Shown here piece by piece: positions 37,948-47,110 of a stretch of DNA of 64,000 nucleotides; the stretch's first letter is position 1, and each line of letters opens with the position of its first letter. The position numbers and the translations under genes were made by a program. This DNA comes from Pseudomonas paeninsulae (GTDB taxonomy: Bacteria; Pseudomonadota; Gammaproteobacteria; Pseudomonadales; Pseudomonadaceae): assembly GCF_035621475.1 (NCBI RefSeq), contig NZ_CP141799.1:3026501-3090500 (forward strand). The letters are read 5' to 3'. The notes below the pieces were generated by a model. The model did not search any database, was not told the origin of the DNA, and was given only the letters and a program-made list of their open reading frames with translations.

Positions 37948-38613
37948 CCGCCAACCTGACCACGTACTTTCTTCAGCTCCTGAGTCGGCACCTAGCCATT
38001 GCCACCGCGACGCGGGCAAGCGCAACGCTGAGCTCATGCAGGAGACGCGAGCCCGCGCGATGCGGGCCGCTGGCCCGCAGGATCGCCAAAGCCTCGCGCC
38101 GAGGTCACGGAACGCCGCCCGGACCCTCCGACAAGAGCAGCCCACAGCGCCAATCCCTGCAGGAGGCGCGCCCCGCGGCGATAGTGGACGCAGTCCGCCA
38201 AACACCCAAAGCATCGCCCCGGTCGAGCGCTCCACATGGAAGTGGGAAATGCCGCGCGCCCGTCAGCGAGCCCATGGATGGGGGAGTAGGAATAATGTCG
38301 GGAACATGTTCGAGAACAGCCGCGGCCCCACAGGTCCGTGCGGCGCCTGGCGGCGTGGGCAATCGCCGAGTTGAGTAGGTAATCCGCAAAACCAAACCGA
38401 TGGCGGCAGATTGCGCCTGCCTGCTGGCTAAGTACCAAGCGGAATATAGGTAATAACCGAAAGCATAAAACAATTTAAAAACAGTCTTTTACACGCGAAA
38501 GATCGCACTACACTTCAAATCAAGCGGCTAACCCCGCTTCCGGTGGGGCCTTTTCAATAACACCACACGCTGCCACGCGTCCCGGCCCCACCGGCCATTT
38601 TCGCGAGGGCTAT
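37948..38613. repeat. Long intergenic region with two REP-like elements
   Basis: The region carries GCAGGAGACGCGAGCCCGCG at about 38037 and GCAGGAGGCGCGCCCCGCGG at about 38158, both of the Pseudomonas REP-like (GTAGGAGCGAGC-type) family. The frames crossing it are repeat-derived. The last 130 bp turn AT-rich (38440-38520) ahead of a hairpin at 38532. No gene is supported. Confidence 0.55.
38532..38554 (+). terminator. Candidate intrinsic terminator without an obvious upstream gene
   Basis: CCCCGC pairs with GGTGGGG (one G-T pair) around TTCCG, followed by CCTTTT. No plus-strand gene ends within 580 bp upstream. It may end an unrecognised short RNA, or be the tail of a REP-derived transcript. 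Confidence 0.4.
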
Positions 38614-39093
38614 ATGGGAATTCCAGCCTGCGAGTTAATCCAGCACGTCATACGCCCCACGCTGATCTATCTGGGGCGTCACTCACCTGCTGCCGAAGTC
38701 CTGCTGCTGGGCGCCGCTGCCTGCCAGTCGGCGCTAGGTTCGGCGCTGGACGCTCAGGGCGGCCATGGCCTCTACCGCATCGCCGAACTGCGCCACCAAC
38801 AGCTCTGGGATCACTACCTGGCGCTCGATCCAGACCTGGCCAGCCAGATCCGCGGGTTGGCCAGCCAGCACGCCTTTCTCGCGGCGCCGCACCTGGAACT
38901 GACAGTCAACTTGCGTTACGCCACCGCCATCGCCTGGATGCTGGTTGAGGTAGAACAACACGAATTGCCCGCCGCCGACGACCTGCTCGGCCTGGCCCGA
39001 GTCTGGCACCGAGTATTTCACCCACAAGGTCGTCCGCGTGACTTCATCGAAGCCTGGCAGCGCTGCATCGGCAACTTCAGCCAAGTTGCCTGA
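38614..39093 (+). CDS. Hypothetical protein, 159 residues
   Basis: The chain MGIPACELIQHVIRPTLIYL continues with no signal peptide, no transmembrane segment and no motif I recognise. The content is helix-prone (AAEVLLLGAAACQSALGSAL, TAIAWMLVEVEQHEL). It ends in CIGNFSQV. The start at ATG 38614 follows GAGGG. Codon use and GC are like the neighbours, supporting a real gene. It stands alone between a terminator-like hairpin and the FadL-type gene. Confidence 0.65.
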   Translation: MGIPACELIQHVIRPTLIYLGRHSPAAEVLLLGAAACQSALGSALDAQGGHGLYRIAELRHQQLWDHYLALDPDLASQIRGLASQHAFLAAPHLELTVNLRYATAIAWMLVEVEQHELPAADDLLGLARVWHRVFHPQGRPRDFIEAWQRCIGNFSQVA

Positions 39094-39280
39094 GCGCACT
39101 CAACACGCTCGCGAACAGCACGAAACAATCCACCGCGAAAATCAAACCATCGCTGTAAATACCCAAACACTGCCGTGAATTGTAGGACAAAACCGCTCTA
39201 CTCCGGGGGTTACAGCCACTTGGCGGGCATCGCAAAGCCTGCTAGTTTGCGCGCCTCGCTACCCCCCCGATGGAGTCCCC

Positions 39281-40546
39281 GTGAAGAAAAGCGCTCTCAA
39301 AACCAGCCTGGCCCTCGCCATGGCCGCAGTGTCCAGCCATGGCCTGGCCGGCGGCTTCGCCCTCAACGAACAAAGCGTCAGCAGCATGGGCAGCGCCTTT
39401 GCTGGCCGTTCGTCGTCTGCCGAAGATGCCAGCACCGTCTTCGGTAACCCCGCAGGCATGTCGCGCCTGAAGCGCGAGCAAGTCAGCGGCGGCGTTGCGT
39501 TGATCTATGCCCGAACCGATATCGACGACGCCAGCGGCAGTTTTTCCGGCAGCAACGACGGCGATATGGTGCCGTTGGTTGGCGCGCCCATGGGCTATTA
39601 CGTCAAACCGCTGGACGATCACTGGACCTTCGGCCTCGGCATGTACGTGCCCTTCGGCTTGATCACCGATTACGAAGACAACTTCCAGGGCCGCTATTAC
39701 GGTGACCGCAGCGAAGTGCGCGTGGTGACCCTGCAACCGACCCTCAGCTATCGCTTCAACGATCAGTTGTCGATCGGCTTTGGCCCGACCATCAACCGCA
39801 TCGACGGCGAACTGACCTCGGCCTTGCGCAACCCGCTGCCGGGTGCCGGCGACGGCGAGGTGAAGATCAAGGGCGACGACCTGGCGCTGGGCTATAACGC
39901 CGGCGTTCTGTTTGAGCTGAGCGCCCAGACCCGCTTCGGCCTGACCTATCACTCCAAGGTCGAATACACCCTCAAGGGCGAGACAGAAGTGGCAGGTCCC
40001 GGCTTTGTGATCGGCTCATCGGCGGGTACCTACGACGCCTCGCTGGAGCTGACCACCCCCGAGTCCGTGGATCTCTCCATCACCCATGAGCTCAACGCCG
40101 ACTGGACGTTGTACGCCGGCAGCACCTGGACCCGCTGGAGCCAGCTGGAAGAGATTCGCGTCGACAACCAGGGCGTCGGCGGTTTGCTCGCCGGCAACCT
40201 CACCACCATCACCGAAGAGCAGAATTGGCATGACACCTGGGCCCATGCCGTGGGCGCGGCTTATAAGCTGAACCCGCAATGGACGCTACGCGCCGGCTTG
40301 GCCGTCGACCAGTCGCCGACCAACAATGCCGACCGATCGCCACGCATTCCCACGGGCGACCGCACCATCCTCAGCCTGGGCGCCGGCTGGAGCCCGAACG
40401 ACGAGATGACCATCGATCTGGCCTATTCCTACCTGATGGAGGACGACACCGAAATCAACCATGTCAGCGCGACTAAAGGGGCTTACCGCTCCACGTACAA
40501 AAACACCGCCCATGGTTTGGGCGCACAAGTGACCTACCGCTTCTAA
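39281..40546 (+). CDS. FadL-family outer-membrane transporter
   Basis: The 421-residue protein starts at GTG 39281 behind GGAG. A signal peptide ends near SSHGLAGGF, after which FALNEQSVSSMGSAFAG and STVFGNPAGM give the FadL N-terminal hatch signature. It ends in aromatic Phe (VTYRF) as beta-barrels do. FadL proteins pass long-chain fatty acids or other hydrophobic compounds. Its place beside a two-component pair and lipase genes suggests fatty-acid uptake; the substrate is inferred. Confidence 0.9.
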   Translation: MKKSALKTSLALAMAAVSSHGLAGGFALNEQSVSSMGSAFAGRSSSAEDASTVFGNPAGMSRLKREQVSGGVALIYARTDIDDASGSFSGSNDGDMVPLVGAPMGYYVKPLDDHWTFGLGMYVPFGLITDYEDNFQGRYYGDRSEVRVVTLQPTLSYRFNDQLSIGFGPTINRIDGELTSALRNPLPGAGDGEVKIKGDDLALGYNAGVLFELSAQTRFGLTYHSKVEYTLKGETEVAGPGFVIGSSAGTYDASLELTTPESVDLSITHELNADWTLYAGSTWTRWSQLEEIRVDNQGVGGLLAGNLTTITEEQNWHDTWAHAVGAAYKLNPQWTLRAGLAVDQSPTNNADRSPRIPTGDRTILSLGAGWSPNDEMTIDLAYSYLMEDDTEINHVSATKGAYRSTYKNTAHGLGAQVTYRF

Positions 40547-40615
40547 TTCAGCGAGTACTTTAGGCTAAACTCGCGCGGCGACTATAAACATAAGAAAACG
40601 CCGCGTGAGACAGCC

Positions 40616-41233
40616 ATGACCACACTCTGTACTGCCTTACCCAAACAACTCCGCCTGTTGCTGGTGGATGACCACCGGATATTTCTCGACGGCCTCAGCC
40701 TGGCCCTCGCCCCGCTTTGCCCAGACCTGCACTTACATACCGCGCAGAACGCTGCAGAAGCCGAGGCGTGCCTGAGTCAGCACGATTTCGATTTGATTCT
40801 GCTGGATTTGCGCCTGCCGGACGTCGCCGGCCTCGAATTGCTGCAGCGCTGGCAGCAGCAAGGGCGCATGACCCCAGTGGCAATTCTCAGTGCCAGCGAC
40901 TCCAACCTGGATGCTCAGGCGGCGCTGGGCGCTGGCGCCCTGGGTTTTATCCCGAAAAGCGCCAACAGCGACGATCTACGCCAAGCGGTGACCCGCGTAT
41001 TACTTGGGGAAACCCTGCCGGCGCCGGGAGCCGGCGAAAAACCCCAACTCACACCCCGCCAATTACAGATTCTCCTGTTGCTGGCCGACGGCTTGCCAAA
41101 CAAGGCCATCAGCAGGCAACTGGGCATATCCGAAGACACCATAAAAACCCATCTGAAGACTCTGTTTCAGGAACTCGACGTACACACCCGCACCGCCTGT
41201 GTCAGCGCTGCGCGCCAGCGTGGCTGGTTATAG
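40616..41233 (+). CDS. NarL/FixJ-family response regulator
   Basis: The 205-residue protein has the receiver acidic pair in LLVDDHRIF, phosphoacceptor Asp64 in LILLDLRLPDV and Lys in GFIPKSA. The LuxR-type HTH is LTPRQLQILLLLADGLPNKA, then SEDTIKTHLKTLF. It converges on the hybrid kinase that ends 48 bp away and is its likely partner. It lies 69 bp after the FadL-type gene, so it may be co-transcribed with it. Confidence 0.9.
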   Translation: MTTLCTALPKQLRLLLVDDHRIFLDGLSLALAPLCPDLHLHTAQNAAEAEACLSQHDFDLILLDLRLPDVAGLELLQRWQQQGRMTPVAILSASDSNLDAQAALGAGALGFIPKSANSDDLRQAVTRVLLGETLPAPGAGEKPQLTPRQLQILLLLADGLPNKAISRQLGISEDTIKTHLKTLFQELDVHTRTACVSAARQRGWL

Positions 41234-41281
41234 AGGCGATCCTTGCAGCGTTGGACTGAAGCGAACTGCCTCCCGGCCACC

Positions 41282-43069
41282 CTAGGTCTGCGTTGCGCCA
41301 GGCACCGCTGATTCAGGCGCGGCGGCAACCGGCAACAGCACCGCCAAAGCCTGACGTAAACGCGCCGGCAACAGGGGTTTGCCGAGCAGGGTCACGTGTG
41401 CGGGCATGCAGCGCTCCTGCAACGCGGGGCTGATATCGGCGCTGATCAGCAAGGCTGGCAACATGCATCCGGCTTCTTCGCGCAAGCGCTCGATGGCGCG
41501 CAGACCATCTTCATTGGCGGCCAGGCGGTAATCGCTGATCAACAACTGCGGCGTCGCTTCTGCCAGGCATTCCAGCGCCGCCTGCAGATCGGCGCAGGAC
41601 CAGACCTCGCAGCCCCAGCGCTGCAACAGCCCGGACAATGCCACGCGCCCGGCGGCATCGTCCTCCACCAGCAAGACCCGCCCATGCAGTGCTGCGCCGA
41701 CCGGTTTGGCTGGCTGCCACTCACCCACCGTGGCGCGCGGCAGGCGCAAACCGAAGCAGGCGCCCTGCCCCGGAGTGGAATTCAGCTGCAACGGGTGCTC
41801 CAGTAGCGTAGCCAGTTGCTGGACGATGGCCAAGCCGAGGCCCAGGCCGCGCTCGGCATTGCGCCCGGGGTTGTCCAGTTGACGGAACTCCTCGAAGATC
41901 TGGGCCTGCTCCGCCGGGCTGAGACCCCGGCCGTCGTCGGCGACTTGCAGCAGCACGCTGTCAGCATCCTCCTCGACGCTAAGCGTCACGCGCCGCGCCT
42001 GGGCATGGCGCAGGGCATTGTTGAGCAGATTGCGCAGCACCCGTTCGAGCAGCAGCGGGTCACTGCGCACCCATAAATCCGCGCATTGCAGGTCCAGCGC
42101 GACCCCCTGCAATTCGGCTTCGCGGCGGGTTTCGCCACTCAAGCGTTCGAGCAGAGGCCGCAAGGCGAACACTTCAAGCTTGGCCTGCACCCCGCCGGGC
42201 AAGGTCAGGCGGGTGTAGTCCAGCAGGGATTGCAGCATGCGGCTGAGCTGTTCCACCGAGGTCGCCAGGCGCGCACTGACCCGCTGAATATCCGGCTCCC
42301 GGCTCTGCTCGAGCAGGTGCTGGGCATACAGCCCCATGGCGTTGAGCGGCTGGCGTAGATCATGGCTGGCGGCGGCGAGCAGGCGCAGCTTGCGCGCGTC
42401 ATCCGCTTCGGCGCGCTGGCGGGCCAGATCGAGCAGGCGCAGGTTGAGCCAGGCACCGCGCTGACCGTGCTCCTGCAGGTAGGCGCCGACGCTGCCGATC
42501 AGGTTGGCGCAAATCAGGAACTGGCCCTGATAGGCCCACAGGCTGCCCGGTTCGACCAACAACAGGCCAAGCGCCAGGAACAGCAGGCAGAAGCCCCAGG
42601 CGGCCAGGCTCACGGCGCGGAACGAGACACCGAGCAGCACATAGCCGAACAACAGGATCAGGAACAGCCCATCGTAGGGCATGTCCACACCTTGGGCCCA
42701 GCACAGGTGAATGATCACCGCCACGCAAGCGCCGTTCAGCGCGTAGGCGCCGATGTAGGCGAATAACACCGCGCGCGGCGGACTCTGCGGGCGCCGGCAG
42801 TAGACGAAAGCAGCCAGCACCCCAAGGATGCCCAGCCCCCGCAAGGGCTCCACCGACAAGCTCACCGCCAGCGGCATCAGCAGCAGGTCGAGAGCGGCGT
42901 AGATCAGCTGGAAGACAATTGCGGTGCTGACAATCAACAATAAGCGGCGGCCGATGCGCTGCACCCGGTGCTCGACAAAGCCCTGTTCCAGCTCAGGGAC
43001 AAAGCACAACCGCCGGTAGCCACGGCGCTGTTGTGCCAGCAGCAGGCGTTCTTCCTGCTCCAGGTTCAT
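41282..43069 (-). CDS. Hybrid sensor histidine kinase with C-terminal receiver
   Basis: Start ATG 43069 (MNLEQEERLLLAQQ) gives 595 residues. About six transmembrane helices (44-200) form the sensor part, with little periplasmic loop. A coiled linker leads to the H-box AASHDLRQPLNAMGLY (His236), N-box NLLNNALRHAQ, G-boxes ADDGRGL and GLGLGLAIVQ. A receiver follows with Asp513 in LLISDYRLA. It lies 48 bp downstream of the lipase foldase gene on the same strand, which suggests one transcript lipA-lifO-kinase. Signal unknown; a membrane-dissolved or lipid cue is plausible inference. Confidence 0.9.
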   Translation of the reverse strand: MNLEQEERLLLAQQRRGYRRLCFVPELEQGFVEHRVQRIGRRLLLIVSTAIVFQLIYAALDLLLMPLAVSLSVEPLRGLGILGVLAAFVYCRRPQSPPRAVLFAYIGAYALNGACVAVIIHLCWAQGVDMPYDGLFLILLFGYVLLGVSFRAVSLAAWGFCLLFLALGLLLVEPGSLWAYQGQFLICANLIGSVGAYLQEHGQRGAWLNLRLLDLARQRAEADDARKLRLLAAASHDLRQPLNAMGLYAQHLLEQSREPDIQRVSARLATSVEQLSRMLQSLLDYTRLTLPGGVQAKLEVFALRPLLERLSGETRREAELQGVALDLQCADLWVRSDPLLLERVLRNLLNNALRHAQARRVTLSVEEDADSVLLQVADDGRGLSPAEQAQIFEEFRQLDNPGRNAERGLGLGLAIVQQLATLLEHPLQLNSTPGQGACFGLRLPRATVGEWQPAKPVGAALHGRVLLVEDDAAGRVALSGLLQRWGCEVWSCADLQAALECLAEATPQLLISDYRLAANEDGLRAIERLREEAGCMLPALLISADISPALQERCMPAHVTLLGKPLLPARLRQALAVLLPVAAAPESAVPGATQT

Positions 43070-43117
43070 CGCACCCCGCCCGACTGCGCGAGTGACCGCT
43101 CGGCCCGCCACCCGGGC

Positions 43118-44188
43118 TTAAAGCTCGGCAGGTTCGCTGTCCTGCTGTTTGGCGGCAATCGCATCATAGGTGTCGACTCGGTGTTGATCGGCGGCGTTGA
43201 ACAAGCGCTGGCGCAAACGCTGCTGTTCATGCTGCTGGTCCGCCGGACTCAGGCCATTGCTGTGCAACCGGGTCAGTTGCTCGCGATAAGACGTGTAGCG
43301 CTGCTGCCAGTCGCGCTCGTTGCGCTGCTCAAGCAGCAGACGCTCGACAGTCGACGGATCATAGGACAAAGCCAATGACTGGCGCACCTGTTCCTCGCTC
43401 GCCCCCTCACGCCACAGCCGTTCGCTTTGTGCCTGCTGCGCCAGGGCTTGGCTCTGGCGCTCCTCACTGGCGCGCATGGCGGCAGGCAATTGTTCGCGCA
43501 AGCCCTGCTGCGCAGCGGCCTTGCCCTGTTCGCTCAAATCGTCGCGAGCAAGTAGGTTCAGGCTGTCAAGGGTATAGCGTGCATAGGCCTCTTCGGCTCC
43601 AAACAAGGCCTCGACCGCTCCCGGTGAAAAGTGGCTGCGGCGTAGCTGAGCCATGCTGTCGAAGGCCTGCTGCAATACCGCGAGCTGCGCTTGCGGCTGG
43701 GCTTGCTGTTGTGCGTTCAGCGGCTGCTGCATGAGCGCCAGGCTCGCGCGTTTGTAATCCAGATAATCACCCAGCAGACCGATCAACTGGCCCAACGCGG
43801 GCTCCTGCAAGCGTCCGCCAGCGTCAGCCAGCAATACCTCGACCGAGCTATCAAGCCCGTTCTGGTCGACAGCGCTGAGGAAATAATCGAAATAGTCACG
43901 CAGCGCCAAATCGAGCTGCAGATTACCGGCGCTGTCGGTCTTCAATTCACCGTCGACCTCGGTACCGCTCATACTCGGCAGCACCGCCGCTGGCGCGGCC
44001 TGTTCGACTGCAGTGGGCGCCGGCTGACGCGGCAAGGGGCTGGCAATGATTGGAGCGACAGATTGAACCAGGCTGGCTGAATCGGTCTGGGCCACCACCG
44101 GCTCCGGCCATTGCCAATAAAGGGTCAGGGCCGCAGCAAGGCTGGCCAACACGGCCAGCGAGGCGATGGAACGGATGGGCAAGGGCAT
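43118..44188 (-). CDS. lifO: Lipase-specific foldase (steric chaperone)
   Basis: The 356-residue protein is anchored by one N-terminal helix (IASLAVLASLAAALTLYWQW), then a proline/alanine-rich linker and a helical periplasmic domain. The Lif signature RDYFDYFLSA starts at Arg97, matching Rx1x2FDY(F/C)L(S/T)A needed for lipase activation. It folds LipA in the periplasm before export by the type II system. It starts 49 bp after lipA. Confidence 0.95.
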   Translation of the reverse strand: MPLPIRSIASLAVLASLAAALTLYWQWPEPVVAQTDSASLVQSVAPIIASPLPRQPAPTAVEQAAPAAVLPSMSGTEVDGELKTDSAGNLQLDLALRDYFDYFLSAVDQNGLDSSVEVLLADAGGRLQEPALGQLIGLLGDYLDYKRASLALMQQPLNAQQQAQPQAQLAVLQQAFDSMAQLRRSHFSPGAVEALFGAEEAYARYTLDSLNLLARDDLSEQGKAAAQQGLREQLPAAMRASEERQSQALAQQAQSERLWREGASEEQVRQSLALSYDPSTVERLLLEQRNERDWQQRYTSYREQLTRLHSNGLSPADQQHEQQRLRQRLFNAADQHRVDTYDAIAAKQQDSEPAEL

Positions 44189-44237
44189 GCGACCTCCAAG
44201 GCGGGCTGTCTTGGCCAGCCCGCAAACGTGGTAACGA

Positions 44238-45164
44238 TCAGACGCCTTTGTTCTTCAGGCGGTTGGCATGCTGGCGATACAGCGAGACCGGCTCGGTCCA
44301 GCCGCGGATGCCGAACAGGTGGTTGATCGCATCGACGTGGTTCATGTGGTAGCTGTCGCCGAGCACCTCGCCCAGGTAAGAAGCACAGACGCCGACCAGG
44401 CCGTCGTTTTTCTCGCTACCGAAGGCCAGACCGGTGATGGCCAGGAACGGGTCGACCGCGTCGAAGATGTTGGTGTAGGACGAATTTCCGGTCCAGGAGA
44501 AGTAGCGGATGTTGTAGCCGCGCACATTGTGCACTTCGGTGGATTTGGCGCAGTAGCTGGCGTTGTTCACCCCCCACGGATGACGGCTGTTTAGCGCTGC
44601 GGTGCCCGGTGTGGTCAGGGTTTCCAGGGCGGCCAGGCCGTTCTGCGGATTGCTGCTGCCGGACAATAGGTTGATCACCGCCCCCAGCGCGATGGCAATG
44701 GCATTGGCACCGCCTTCGATGGCGCCGTTCGGCGGAACGATCCCACGGACCACGTCGGCAACTTTCGAGCCCTTGTTGACGCCATTGATCGAGGTCACCG
44801 AGGCCACCAGATCGGGGCGCAAGGACGCGGCCACACGGGAAGTCGGCGAGCCCTGGCTGTGGCCGATCAGGTTGACCTTGCCGCCATTGGCACTGGCCCA
44901 GGGCACGATCTGCCGGGCCAGTTCGGCACCACGCTGCTCGCTGTCGTTGAATGCCGCGACGCTGGCGACATACACCTTGGCGCCGTCGCGCTCGAGGTTC
45001 CAGGGAATGGTATGGAAGTAATTGACCAGGCCACCGATGGTGTCGAAACCGGTAACGCCGTGCACCAGCACGATCGGGTATTTGGTCTGGGTGTAACCGG
45101 CCTGGGCCTCGACGGCTCCGGCCAGGGCCAGAGCGGCCAGGGTTGTAGTGATTGCTCGACGCAT
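44238..45164 (-). CDS. lipA: Triacylglycerol lipase, subfamily I.1
   Basis: The 308-residue secreted lipase starts at ATG 45164 behind GGAGG (5 nt). A signal peptide ends near AQA (22). The triad is Ser103 in GHSQGSP, Asp254 in NDGLVG and His276 in NHVDAINHL; VHGVTG forms the oxyanion hole. Cys205 and Cys260 match the disulfide of the P. aeruginosa enzyme. It hydrolyses triglycerides outside the cell after folding by LifO. It shares its direction with lifO and the hybrid kinase. Confidence 0.95.
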   Translation of the reverse strand: MRRAITTTLAALALAGAVEAQAGYTQTKYPIVLVHGVTGFDTIGGLVNYFHTIPWNLERDGAKVYVASVAAFNDSEQRGAELARQIVPWASANGGKVNLIGHSQGSPTSRVAASLRPDLVASVTSINGVNKGSKVADVVRGIVPPNGAIEGGANAIAIALGAVINLLSGSSNPQNGLAALETLTTPGTAALNSRHPWGVNNASYCAKSTEVHNVRGYNIRYFSWTGNSSYTNIFDAVDPFLAITGLAFGSEKNDGLVGVCASYLGEVLGDSYHMNHVDAINHLFGIRGWTEPVSLYRQHANRLKNKGV

Positions 45165-45189
45165 GGGTGCCTCCATTATTCTTCTTGTG

Positions 45190-45219
45190 GGCACGCCGGG
45201 AGACTGCGTCCGGCGTGCC
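45190..45219 (-). other. Hairpin upstream of lipA
   Basis: GGCACGCCGG and CCGGCGTGCC form a perfect 10-bp stem with a 10-nt loop. It ends 25 bp before the lipA start codon and just upstream of its ribosome binding site. It could terminate the upstream MFS transcript or act as a 5' structure on the lipA mRNA. No U-run follows. Confidence 0.45.
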
Positions 45220-45324
45220 AAGAGTCTAAGGAGGTGAGGAGCACCGGCCCATCGCCCAGATGGGTGAATACGGCGGGAGTGTGACGAGCTACCGACGGGG
45301 AAAGATCAAGCTATGGCGCAACGC

Positions 45325-45453
45325 CTAGCAGATGCCTAAGCCGAGCTGCAAAAATGCCAAACCGCTCTGCTGCCAACCCCACCAGATCAGCGCCAGCAGC
45401 GCGAGCGCGGCGGCAGCCAGCAGACCGCCGCCCAGCCAATATCGCGTGTTCAA
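45325..45453 (-). CDS. Possible 42-residue membrane protein overlapping the MFS stop
   Basis: A TTG start overlaps the MFS stop codon as TTGA. The peptide opens LNTRYWLGGGLLAAAALALL, continues ALIWWGWQQSG and ends LQLGLGIC. One strong transmembrane helix is predicted, with a positive N-terminus, and the frame ends with TAG at 45325. Overlap suggests translational coupling with the transporter. No known family is named; the rare TTG start and small size keep confidence moderate. Confidence 0.5.
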   Translation of the reverse strand: MNTRYWLGGGLLAAAALALLALIWWGWQQSGLAFLQLGLGIC

Positions 45454-46658
45454 GCTTCGACTCCAGCGTCTTGCAGACGCGCCACCGGCTGCTCGCGCAC
45501 AGGCCAATTCAGCGCTGCGGCCAGCAGACTGAGGAGAATGGATATCTGCCAAACCAGGTCATAATTGCCGGTTTTATCGTACATATAGCCGCCTAACCAG
45601 CCTCCGAGAAAGGCACCGATCTGATGGAACAGGTAGACGATGCCGCCGAGCATCGACAAGTTGCGCACGCCAAACATGGTCGCCACCGTGCCGTTGGTCA
45701 AGGGCACCGTGGACAACCACAGCAGGCCCATTGCGATACCAAAGGCATAGGCGCTCCAGGTGGTCAGCGGGGCCATGACGAAGGCTGCAATCACCACCGC
45801 CCGCGCCAGATACAGGGCGCTGAGCAAACGCGGCTTGGACATGCGTCCACCGAGCCAACCGGAAAAGTAGGTCCCGAACACATTGAACAAGCCGATCAGT
45901 GCCAACACCGTGGTGCCGACCAGCGCCGGCAGGTGCTGATCGACCAGATAAGCCGGTAGATGCACGCCGATGAACACCACCTGAAAGCCACAGACGAAAA
46001 AACCCAGCGACAGCAACCAGAACCCGGAGTGGCCACAGGCCTCACGCACCGCCTCACGCAGGGTCTGCTCATGGCCTAGCACCGGCAGCGGGTGATCCTT
46101 GATCATGCTCGCCAGCGGCACGATCAAGGCAACCAGCAGGCCCAGCACCAACAACGCCGTCGACCAGCCAAGCCAGCCAATCAGACCCAGGGTGCCCGGC
46201 AACATGGCGAACTGACCGAACGAGCCCGCCGCACTGGCGATGCCCATGGCCATGCTGCGCTTCTCCACCGGCACGGCGCGACCGATCGCGCCGAGAATTA
46301 CCGAGAACGACGTGCCGGACAGGCCCAGGCCGATCAGCAGACCGGCGCTCAGCGACAGCGACCCGGGCGAGTCCGCCAGGCCCATCAAAACCAGGCCAAC
46401 GGCATACAGCACGCCACCGACGATGATCGTGCGCTTGGCCCCCAGGCGGTCGGCCAGCGCACCGGTAAAGGGCTGAGCCAGGCCCCAGACCAGGTTTTGC
46501 AGGGCGATGGAGAACGCAAACACCTCGCGACCCCAGCCGAACTCGGCACTCATCGGCGGCAAGAACAGGCCGAAGCCGTGCCGAGTGCCCAACGACAGGG
46601 CGAGGATCAACGACCCGCCCACCATGATCCAAAACGTAGTCCGTCCTAACGACGTCAT
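45450..46658 (-). CDS. MFS transporter
   Basis: The 402-residue protein has 12 transmembrane helices. The major-facilitator loop 2-3 motif is GALADRLGAKRTIIVGGVLY; a central cytoplasmic loop follows (KDHPLPVLGHEQTLREAVRE). The second half resembles monocarboxylate/oxalate-type MFS members (GTYFSGWLGGRMSKPRLLSA). Substrate unknown. Start ATG 46658 chosen; the frame to 46733 lacks a ribosome binding site. Confidence 0.88.
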   Translation of the reverse strand: MTSLGRTTFWIMVGGSLILALSLGTRHGFGLFLPPMSAEFGWGREVFAFSIALQNLVWGLAQPFTGALADRLGAKRTIIVGGVLYAVGLVLMGLADSPGSLSLSAGLLIGLGLSGTSFSVILGAIGRAVPVEKRSMAMGIASAAGSFGQFAMLPGTLGLIGWLGWSTALLVLGLLVALIVPLASMIKDHPLPVLGHEQTLREAVREACGHSGFWLLSLGFFVCGFQVVFIGVHLPAYLVDQHLPALVGTTVLALIGLFNVFGTYFSGWLGGRMSKPRLLSALYLARAVVIAAFVMAPLTTWSAYAFGIAMGLLWLSTVPLTNGTVATMFGVRNLSMLGGIVYLFHQIGAFLGGWLGGYMYDKTGNYDLVWQISILLSLLAAALNWPVREQPVARLQDAGVEA

Positions 46659-47110
46659 CTGCCTATCACCTGAAATCCGTACCGCTGCCCAGCAGCAATC
46701 GGCTAGCTTGAAGCGCGCCGCGCCATAAGGCAATCACACCAACGACGGCGACCCCAGGCACCGCACCGGATCTGCAGAAAAAGCTACCTAAGCTAAGACT
46801 GATCGGCCTTCGTCGCCCACCTCGGCGGCCGATGCTGGCGCAGCATGATGGTTAATCCGCCAAACAGCGGGCCCGCCTTTACGTGCGGGCGAAGGGACAC
46901 TCCGGCTCAACCCGGGCTCGCACTCAATCCGCATCGAATCGCTTGTCCACCGAACTAGCGCCTACGGCCTCCTAACCTAACGGGATACAAGCAGAGCTCT
47001 CCGACGAGGTGCGCATTGACAGCCGATAGGGGCACGCATAGATTCGTTTTTTTGTTAACTGAATAATCAATTAAAATACGAATCTCAGCACGCACGAAAG
47101 GTCCAGAATA
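46659..47110. promoter_or_regulatory. Divergent region upstream of the MFS and PHP genes
   Basis: A hairpin (GCCCGC/GCGGGC, 46871-46890) sits mid-way. 47046-47095 is strikingly AT-rich (TTTTTTTGTTAACTGAATAA) and is the likely promoter of the PHP gene, but no clean -35/-10 pair is evident. No gene is supported. Confidence 0.45.
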
